Shown here in pieces: positions 13,484-18,720 of a stretch of 18,720 nt of DNA. The stretch is taken from the NCBI GenBank assembly GCA_964425585.1, contig CAYRMG010000025.1, forward strand, positions 1 through 18,720. Reading direction: 5' to 3'. The notes under the pieces are model-generated. The model did no database searches and had not been told where the DNA came from. It saw only the letters and a list, made by a program, of their open reading frames with translations. The position numbers were made by a program, and so were the translations under genes. Source of the stretch: Aquifex sp964425585 (GTDB lineage: Bacteria; Aquificota; Aquificia; Aquificales; Aquificaceae). How positions within the stretch are numbered: position 1 is the first letter of the stretch; each line of letters begins with the position of its first letter.

Positions 13484-14582
13484 ACGCCTTTTCCTTTAAG
13501 AACTTTTCGGCTTTCTTCAGATTTTTGGGATGCCCGAAAAGTATCAGGGTATCCCCGGGTTCTATTGTTGTGTCCCCCGATATGCTCACGTTTAGCCTTC
13601 CGTCGGGTTTCCTAATGGCTATTACGGTAATACTGAGTGTTTTTCTCAGGTCTAAATCTTTTAGTCTTTTCCCCACAAGGGGTGAGTCATCGGGGACTGA
13701 AATCTCGCTTATGTCTATCTCGGCTTCTTCCCCGAACGCTATTCTGTCAAATAGGTCGGATATGTAGGCGGAACTTGTATGGAATATATATGCTGCAAGC
13801 CTTGTAGCGAGAAGCCTATGGGGAACAATAGCCTTATTTGTTCCGAGTTCCTCAAGCTTTTGCGCTGTTTCCGGAGTTGAAGCAAAAGAAAATATAAAAA
13901 AGTTATCCTTATCGGGTCTCATCAACCTTGCGGTTACGATTACCGCTATATTCCTTGCGTCATCACCGAGATTTACGACCATACCTTTTGCCTTCTTTAT
14001 ACCTGCGGCATCAAGAACTACCCTTTTGTAAGGTTCTTCAATTATGTAGAACTTTATTCCCGACTCCTTTATCTGTCTTTCCACCTCTTTCCTGCTGTCT
14101 ATAACGACAAAGGGGATTTTCCTCTTTCTGAGGAGTGCGGTAAGCTCTGCCGTTGTTCTATTAAAACCCGCTATTATGTAATGTTCTCTCAGTTTTTCTA
14201 TATCCTTTAACATCTTCCAGGCTCTTAATGCTCCTATAAAATCTTCCTGAAAGAATATTCTAATGAGAATGGTTACGGATGTCGTAAATACACCTATTCC
14301 CCCGAGGGCTAAAAAGGTGGTGAATACCCTTCCCACCGGTGTATCGCTTCCCTTTACCACCTCTCCGTATCCTATAGTTCCGATTGTTATTATCGTCATG
14401 TAAAGGGAGTTTATAAAGTCCCCGTCCGACAAAATCATATAACCCAGGGTGCCTATAGTTATAACTGTGTGCAGCATAAGAAGAGGAAGACGAAAGAGAG
14501 AAAGAATCTGAAAAAGCCTCTCTTCGTAAAAGTCTATTAACCTTTTTTCCTTCTTTTTTTTCCTTAGTTTCTTAACTTTCAC
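13470..14582 (-). CDS. Two-TM potassium channel with RCK (TrkA-N/TrkA-C) domain
   Basis: A 370-residue MthK-like potassium channel. After a basic N terminus (1-15) come TM1 (about 33-51), a pore helix and selectivity filter TIGYGE at 69-74, and TM2 (about 86-110). An RCK/TrkA-N domain follows (about 133-250), beginning YIIAGFNRTTAEL, then a TrkA-C domain (about 287-367). The filter is complete (TIGYG). The RCK glycine motif, usually GxGxxG, reads GFNRTT, so nucleotide binding is doubtful and gating may respond to another ligand. The initiator appears to be GTG at 14582, overlapping the end of ileS by 11 bases; no in-frame ATG exists before residue 36, inside TM1, so the exact start is uncertain. 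Co-transcription with ileS is likely from the overlap. Confidence 0.9.
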   Translation of the reverse strand: MKVKKLRKKKKEKRLIDFYEERLFQILSLFRLPLLMLHTVITIGTLGYMILSDGDFINSLYMTIITIGTIGYGEVVKGSDTPVGRVFTTFLALGGIGVFTTSVTILIRIFFQEDFIGALRAWKMLKDIEKLREHYIIAGFNRTTAELTALLRKRKIPFVVIDSRKEVERQIKESGIKFYIIEEPYKRVVLDAAGIKKAKGMVVNLGDDARNIAVIVTARLMRPDKDNFFIFSFASTPETAQKLEELGTNKAIVPHRLLATRLAAYIFHTSSAYISDLFDRIAFGEEAEIDISEISVPDDSPLVGKRLKDLDLRKTLSITVIAIRKPDGRLNVSISGDTTIEPGDTLILFGHPKNLKKAEKFLKEKAFNPV

Positions 14583-17427
14583 CCGTTTTTACACCAATTT
14601 CGGAAAGAGCCTGAGCACATCTTTTGCAAACATCCCCGACGAACTCACTTTCGGGGTAGTATATCCAGCACCTCGGGCATTTTATCCCTTCCGCTCTTGA
14701 CACACCCACCAAAACGGGAAGTTCCTCGCCTTTTTCCACAACCTCCCCGTTTTCCCCTAATTCAAACTGGCTAACGGTGAGGAAGAAGTTCATGTAGTCC
14801 ATATACTTTTCTACGACCTTCCTCACTTCACCGTCCGCCTTCAGGTATACCTTAGCCTCATAAGGGTGTCTTATGAGACCCTTTTCCTTCCTCGCTATCT
14901 CTATTACCCTTAAAATCTCGTCCCTTACCTTCATAAGTGTCTCGTAATCCCTTAAAACTTCTTCGTCTATAAGGTTTTTATCGGGTTTCGGTATTTCATA
15001 GAGGAATACACTCTCGGGAAGGGATGGGCTTATCCTTCTTACGTATTCCCATATTTCCTCCGCTGTAAAGCTCAGGTAAGGTGCGGTTGCTGTAGTTAAG
15101 GCAATCAGAAGATGCCAAAGGGCGGTCTGAGCGGAACGTCTTTCCTTTGATTTTGGAGCGTAAACGTAGAGCCTGTCCTTTAAAACGTCAAGGTAAACCG
15201 CGGAAAGGTCTACTATTATAAAGTTCTTAATCGTGTTGTGAACCCTGTAAAAGAGATAGTTTTCATAGTTTTCGTGAACCTTCTCAAGGATTTTCTGGAG
15301 TTTTGAGATTATCCATCTGTCAAAGTGATGAAGTTCTTTAAAACTTAGGGAATCTTTTTCGGGGTTGAAGTCGTAGAGATTTCCGAGGATGAACCTGAGT
15401 GTATTTCTTATCTTTCTGTAATCGTCCGCTATCTTCCTGAGGAGGTTTTTCCCGAGCTTTACGTCTTCCGTGTAGTCCTCACTCACAACCCACAGCCTGA
15501 GGATATCCGCTCCGAACTCCTTTATCACCTCTTGGGGTGAGATTACGTTTCCGAGGGATTTTGACATCTTTCTACCGTGCTCGTCCACTATAAACCCGTG
15601 GGTGAGAACGGACTTGTAGGGAGCCTCTCCGTAAGAGCCTACAGACTCAAGGAGTGATGCCTGAAACCATCCCCTGTGCTGGTCGGAACCCTCAAGGTAT
15701 AGGTCAGCTTTCTTAAAACCGAGCGGTCTTATAACGGATGCGTGGGAACACCCGGAATCAAACCAGACATCAAGAATGTCCTCTTCCTTTTTAAAAGAAG
15801 TTCCTCCGCACTTTGGACATTTATACCCGGGGGGAAGTATCTCTTCGGGAGATTTCTCAAACCATACATCCGTTCCGCCGGGGTGTTTCTCAACGAGGTC
15901 GGCTATCCTTTCAAATATTTCCTTATCCTTTATGACCTCTCCGCAGTTTTCACAATAAAAGACGGTTATGGGAACACCCCAGAATCTTTGTCTTGATATA
16001 CACCAGTCGGGTCTATTCTCAACCATACTCTTTATCCTGTTTTTCCCGTATTCGGGTATCCACTTCACCTTTTCTATTTCTTCAAGAGCCCTTTCCCTTA
16101 GGGTTTTTCCCTCATACTCTATGTCCATACCGATGAACCACTGGGGTGTAGCCCTGAATATTACCGGGTTTTTACACCTCCAGCAGTGGGGATATGAGTG
16201 CCTGATTTTTGTCTCATGGACAAGGTATCCCTTTTCCTTAAGGAGGGAAACAATGAGATTGTTGGCATCAAATACCCTAACACCCCTTATGAACTCGGGT
16301 GCGGGCTCTACAAACCTTCCCGAATCATCAAGGGGAGCGTAAGGTTCAAGTCCGTGCCTCCCGCCTACGGTATAGTCCTCCTGACCGTGTCCCGGTGCCA
16401 TATGAACGAGACCCGTTCCCGTATCAAGGCTTACAAATTCCGAGGGGTAAATCTTCCACATATTCCTGAGGGTTTCCTCTGAGAGAAAACTTTTCAACTC
16501 ATCCTTTTCAACAAAGGGATGGGTGTATTCAAGGCCTACGAGCTCCTTTCCCTTTACATTTTTCAAAACTTTTACATAGGTCTTCCCTACTGTTTTAAAA
16601 AAGCTATCAATAAGCTCTTTGGCAATTATCCAAATCTCTTCTCCTACATCAACAAGTGAGTAATCCGCATCTTCCTTTACCATAATCCCGAGGTTTGCGG
16701 GAAGCGTCCACGGTGTGGTTGTCCAGATTATTGCGTATGTTTTTTTACCTTCAAAGCTTTCTTTTAAAGGGAACTTTACGTATATTGACGGGTCTTCTTT
16801 TTCGTAATACTCAACCTCCGCTTCCGCTTCCGCGGTTTTGTCGTAAATACACCAATAAACGGGTTTCTTACTCCTGTAAGCGAGTCCTTTTTCAAAGAAC
16901 TTACCGAGTTCCCTTATTTCCATTGCCTCGTATTCGGGATTCATTGTGAGGTATGGGTTTTCCCAATCACCGAGAACACCAAGCCTTATGAATTCTTCCC
17001 TTTGTATGTTTACATACCTGTTTGCATACTCCCTGCAAAGCTTTCTAAACTCCGTTTTCGGTAAACTTTCCTTCTTAATCTTCTTCTTTGATAGCTCTTT
17101 CTCAACAGCCCTTTCTATGGGAAGACCGTGGCAGTCCCACCCGGGTATGTAGTTTATGTTTTTTCCTATAAGAAGGTTGTATTTATTAATAACATCTTTG
17201 AGAATCTTGTTTAAGGCATGTCCCACGTGTATGTGTCCGTTTGCGTAAGGGGGACCGTCGTGGAGTATAAAGATGTCTTTTCCTTTTCTTTCTTCTATTA
17301 TCCTCTTGTAAAGTCCTTTCCACTTTTCAAGGATTTGGGGTTCCCTTTGGGGTAGGTTTGCCTTCATAGGAAAATCGGTTTTCGGCAAGTTAAGGGTATC
17401 CTTGTAATCAACTTTCTTATCGGTCAT
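14572..17427 (-). CDS. ileS: Isoleucyl-tRNA synthetase (IleS)
   Basis: Class Ia synthetase that charges tRNA-Ile with isoleucine and edits mischarged valine. The 951 residues match the bacterial enzyme. The N terminus DYKDTLNLPKTDFPMKANLP is typical; the HIGH signature appears as HVGH at 67-70 within PPYANGHIHVGH, and KMSKS is at 620-624. A zinc-ribbon-like pair lies in the middle (Cys492/Cys495 and Cys537/Cys540), shortly before the LDVWFDSG motif. The C-terminal zinc domain has Cys917/Cys920 and Cys934/Cys937. The ATG at 17427 directly abuts an ATG of the divergent engB frame; no Shine-Dalgarno is visible, and TAAAAT at 17440-17435 could be a -10 box giving a nearly leaderless mRNA. Confidence 0.97.
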   Translation of the reverse strand: MTDKKVDYKDTLNLPKTDFPMKANLPQREPQILEKWKGLYKRIIEERKGKDIFILHDGPPYANGHIHVGHALNKILKDVINKYNLLIGKNINYIPGWDCHGLPIERAVEKELSKKKIKKESLPKTEFRKLCREYANRYVNIQREEFIRLGVLGDWENPYLTMNPEYEAMEIRELGKFFEKGLAYRSKKPVYWCIYDKTAEAEAEVEYYEKEDPSIYVKFPLKESFEGKKTYAIIWTTTPWTLPANLGIMVKEDADYSLVDVGEEIWIIAKELIDSFFKTVGKTYVKVLKNVKGKELVGLEYTHPFVEKDELKSFLSEETLRNMWKIYPSEFVSLDTGTGLVHMAPGHGQEDYTVGGRHGLEPYAPLDDSGRFVEPAPEFIRGVRVFDANNLIVSLLKEKGYLVHETKIRHSYPHCWRCKNPVIFRATPQWFIGMDIEYEGKTLRERALEEIEKVKWIPEYGKNRIKSMVENRPDWCISRQRFWGVPITVFYCENCGEVIKDKEIFERIADLVEKHPGGTDVWFEKSPEEILPPGYKCPKCGGTSFKKEEDILDVWFDSGCSHASVIRPLGFKKADLYLEGSDQHRGWFQASLLESVGSYGEAPYKSVLTHGFIVDEHGRKMSKSLGNVISPQEVIKEFGADILRLWVVSEDYTEDVKLGKNLLRKIADDYRKIRNTLRFILGNLYDFNPEKDSLSFKELHHFDRWIISKLQKILEKVHENYENYLFYRVHNTIKNFIIVDLSAVYLDVLKDRLYVYAPKSKERRSAQTALWHLLIALTTATAPYLSFTAEEIWEYVRRISPSLPESVFLYEIPKPDKNLIDEEVLRDYETLMKVRDEILRVIEIARKEKGLIRHPYEAKVYLKADGEVRKVVEKYMDYMNFFLTVSQFELGENGEVVEKGEELPVLVGVSRAEGIKCPRCWIYYPESEFVGDVCKRCAQALSEIGVKTGES

Positions 17428-17448
17428 ATGAATTATTTTAAGAAATTT

Positions 17449-18000
17449 ATGAAGGTAAAATTTCTCGGCTCTTTTTATGAGGAGTTTCCTCCCCCCGATT
17501 ACCCCGAGGTCGTTTTTGTAGGCAGGTCAAACGTGGGAAAATCCTCACTTCTGAATATGGTTGTGGGTGCAAAAGTTGCGAAGGTAAGCAAAGAACCAGG
17601 AAGAACGAGAGCGGTGAACTACTTCCTTCTGGAGGATGAAGTTTATCTGGTAGACGTTCCCGGATACGGTTATGCTAAGGTAAGCAAGGAGGAGTTAAAC
17701 AGATGGAAGAAAATGATGGAAAAATACTTCCTTGAACGGAAGGACAACATAAAGATGGCTTTTCTTCTTGTGGACAGCGTTGTAGGTGTTCAACCCCAAG
17801 ATGAGCAGATGATGGAATGGTTTGAGTATTACGGAATACCCTATACCGTAGTTCTTACAAAGATAGATAAAGCCTCTCAAAAGGATATTTCCAGAACCTT
17901 AAAGCAGGTAAAGAGATACGTAGGGGAAAACGCCATAGTTCTGAGTTCCGCAAAGGAAGGGAGAGGAAAGAAAGAGCTTATCTCAAGAATTTTTGATTAG
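17449..18000 (+). CDS. engB: Ribosome biogenesis GTPase EngB (YsxC/YihA)
   Basis: Small GTPase needed for late assembly of the 50S subunit. From the ATG at 17449 it is 183 residues, opening MKVKFLGSF, the usual EngB N terminus. An earlier in-frame ATG at 17428 adds MNYFKKF; that start would touch the ileS start with zero bases between them, so I prefer the later one but cannot exclude the first. Motifs (numbered from the earlier Met; subtract 7) are G1 GRSNVGKS 32-39, G2 Thr60 in GRTRAVNYF, G3 DVPGYGYA 76-83, G4 TKID 144-147 and G5 SSAKEG 173-178. The stop overlaps the end of convergent ksgA by 18 bases. No strong ribosome binding site is visible for either start. Confidence 0.95.
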   Translation: MKVKFLGSFYEEFPPPDYPEVVFVGRSNVGKSSLLNMVVGAKVAKVSKEPGRTRAVNYFLLEDEVYLVDVPGYGYAKVSKEELNRWKKMMEKYFLERKDNIKMAFLLVDSVVGVQPQDEQMMEWFEYYGIPYTVVLTKIDKASQKDISRTLKQVKRYVGENAIVLSSAKEGRGKKELISRIFD

Positions 18001-18720
18001 AGAGTATAGCCTTATGAAGTCCTCAAGTTTGAGGTTATCCACCCTTTCGTTGGGGTTTATACCGGCCTTTTTTAGTATCTCTTCGCTTAGCTTCTTCCTT
18101 AGGGATTTCCTTCTGTTTGAAAAAATATGGGTGAGGAAATTTTTATAATCCTTTAGATTTTCAACCTTTATTTTTTCATTCTTCACCAGCTTTATTACAG
18201 CGGAGTTTACCTTAGGAGGTGGAACGAAAAACCGCGGCGGAACCGTCATGATGTATTCAACATCGTAGAAACTCCTTACAAAAACCGATAACCACCCTGT
18301 GTCTTTCTTTCCTTCAAGCTTTTCAGCTACTTCTTTCTGAACCATATAAACCGCTAAAGGTATACAGTCCTTGTTATAAACGGTGTTCTCTATTATTAGG
18401 CTCGCAACGTTGTAAGGTAAGTTCCCTACAAGTTTTAAGGACTTTCCGAGCTCACAGAGGGGATATTCGGAGGCATCAGCCTGAATAATCTCAACCTTTT
18501 CGCTTTCAATCTCTTTTAGGTGGTCAACCATTTCCCTGTCAATTTCTATCACGTAGAGCTTTCCGAGGGGATAGGTAAGCAAAACACGCGTAAGATTACC
18601 CGTTCCCCCGCCTATTTCAACAACCGCGTCACCCTCTTTAATCTCAAGAGATTGAGCTATTTTGTTCAAAACACCTTTTGATACTAAGATGTGCTGACCG
18701 AAAGATTTCTTTAATTTCAT
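17983..18720 (-). CDS. ksgA: 16S rRNA dimethyladenosine transferase (KsgA/RsmA)
   Basis: Dimethylates two adjacent adenines in the helix 45 loop of 16S rRNA and acts as a checkpoint in 30S assembly. The 245-residue frame shows KSFGQH at 5-10, SAM motif I EIGGGTGNLT at 35-44, the acidic end of strand 2 at IEIDRE, ADAS at 81-84, catalytic NLPYN at 100-104, and FFVPPPKVNSAV in the second half. The apparent ATG occupies the last three bases of the window, so its ribosome site cannot be seen and a few extra N-terminal codons beyond the edge are possible, but MKLKKSFGQH is a normal KsgA opening. The sequence resembles Aquifex KsgA as I remember it, with many substitutions. Confidence 0.96.
   Translation of the reverse strand: MKLKKSFGQHILVSKGVLNKIAQSLEIKEGDAVVEIGGGTGNLTRVLLTYPLGKLYVIEIDREMVDHLKEIESEKVEIIQADASEYPLCELGKSLKLVGNLPYNVASLIIENTVYNKDCIPLAVYMVQKEVAEKLEGKKDTGWLSVFVRSFYDVEYIMTVPPRFFVPPPKVNSAVIKLVKNEKIKVENLKDYKNFLTHIFSNRRKSLRKKLSEEILKKAGINPNERVDNLKLEDFIRLYSLIKNS

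Noticed and set aside
14572..17427. Mid-protein CxxC pairs of IleS as an inserted foreign zinc domain
   Set aside because: A zinc-ribbon-like segment just before the DVWFDSG motif occurs in many bacterial IleS proteins, so it is ordinary for the family.
1..18720. CRISPR array, insertion sequence, prophage or defence island
   Set aside because: No regularly spaced repeats, transposase, integrase or known defence gene was seen. Codon use is uniform and nearly every base is in a recognised gene.
1..18720. tRNA, rRNA or riboswitch between genes
   Set aside because: No gap exceeds about 40 bases, too short for these, and no tRNA-like sequence was noticed inside the gaps.

Overview
The window looks like chromosomal DNA of a thermophilic, chemolithotrophic bacterium of the Aquificaceae, close to Aquifex but probably not A. 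aeolicus VF5 itself. I base this on three things. Coding strands are purine-rich, with Arg almost always AGA/AGG and Ile often ATA. Packing is extreme: no gap between genes exceeds about 40 bases. Several proteins, notably KsgA, resemble the Aquifex proteins I remember but carry many substitutions. The species call is recollection, not a search result.

Layout, left to right. 1-2840 (+): an unrecognised Lys/Glu-rich, Trp-rich small protein, panB (pantothenate synthesis) and a pilB/gspE-type secretion ATPase. 2818-4501 (-): a TrpD2/YbiB-like protein followed by fliR (flagellar export gate). 4539-9855 (+): a long tight run of a cytoplasmic sulfite-oxidase-fold molybdopterin protein, hemB (haem synthesis), an unrecognised 113-aa protein, a metallo-beta-lactamase-fold hydrolase, mlaF-like ABC ATPase, bioH-like hydrolase, bioC-like methyltransferase and mlaE-like permease. 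9852-11204 (-): hfq then hflX, the order found in many bacteria. 11242-13483 (+): an exported subtilisin-family protease with a C-terminal sorting-type tail, a hemerythrin and a 65-aa membrane protein. 13470-17427 (-): ileS then a two-TM potassium channel with a cytoplasmic RCK domain. 17428/17449-18000 (+): engB. 17983-18720 (-): ksgA, whose apparent start is the last base of the window.

No rRNA, tRNA, CRISPR array, insertion sequence or obvious prophage gene was seen. All four convergent gene pairs overlap at their 3' ends, leaving no space for a dedicated intergenic terminator. Divergent pairs are separated by 0-37 bases, so promoters must be compressed, bidirectional or inside neighbouring genes.

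Most genes are housekeeping families. The points most worth a second look are: an Hfq that differs strongly from the Aquifex Hfq I recall; a bioH-bioC pair overlapping by 50 bases and lodged between the ATPase and permease genes of an Mla-type lipid transporter; a 14+1 cysteine subtilase ending in a Gly-Gly-Cys/TM/basic tail; a shared symmetrical -10 element between hfq and the protease gene; and a small protein with three regularly placed WxW pairs.
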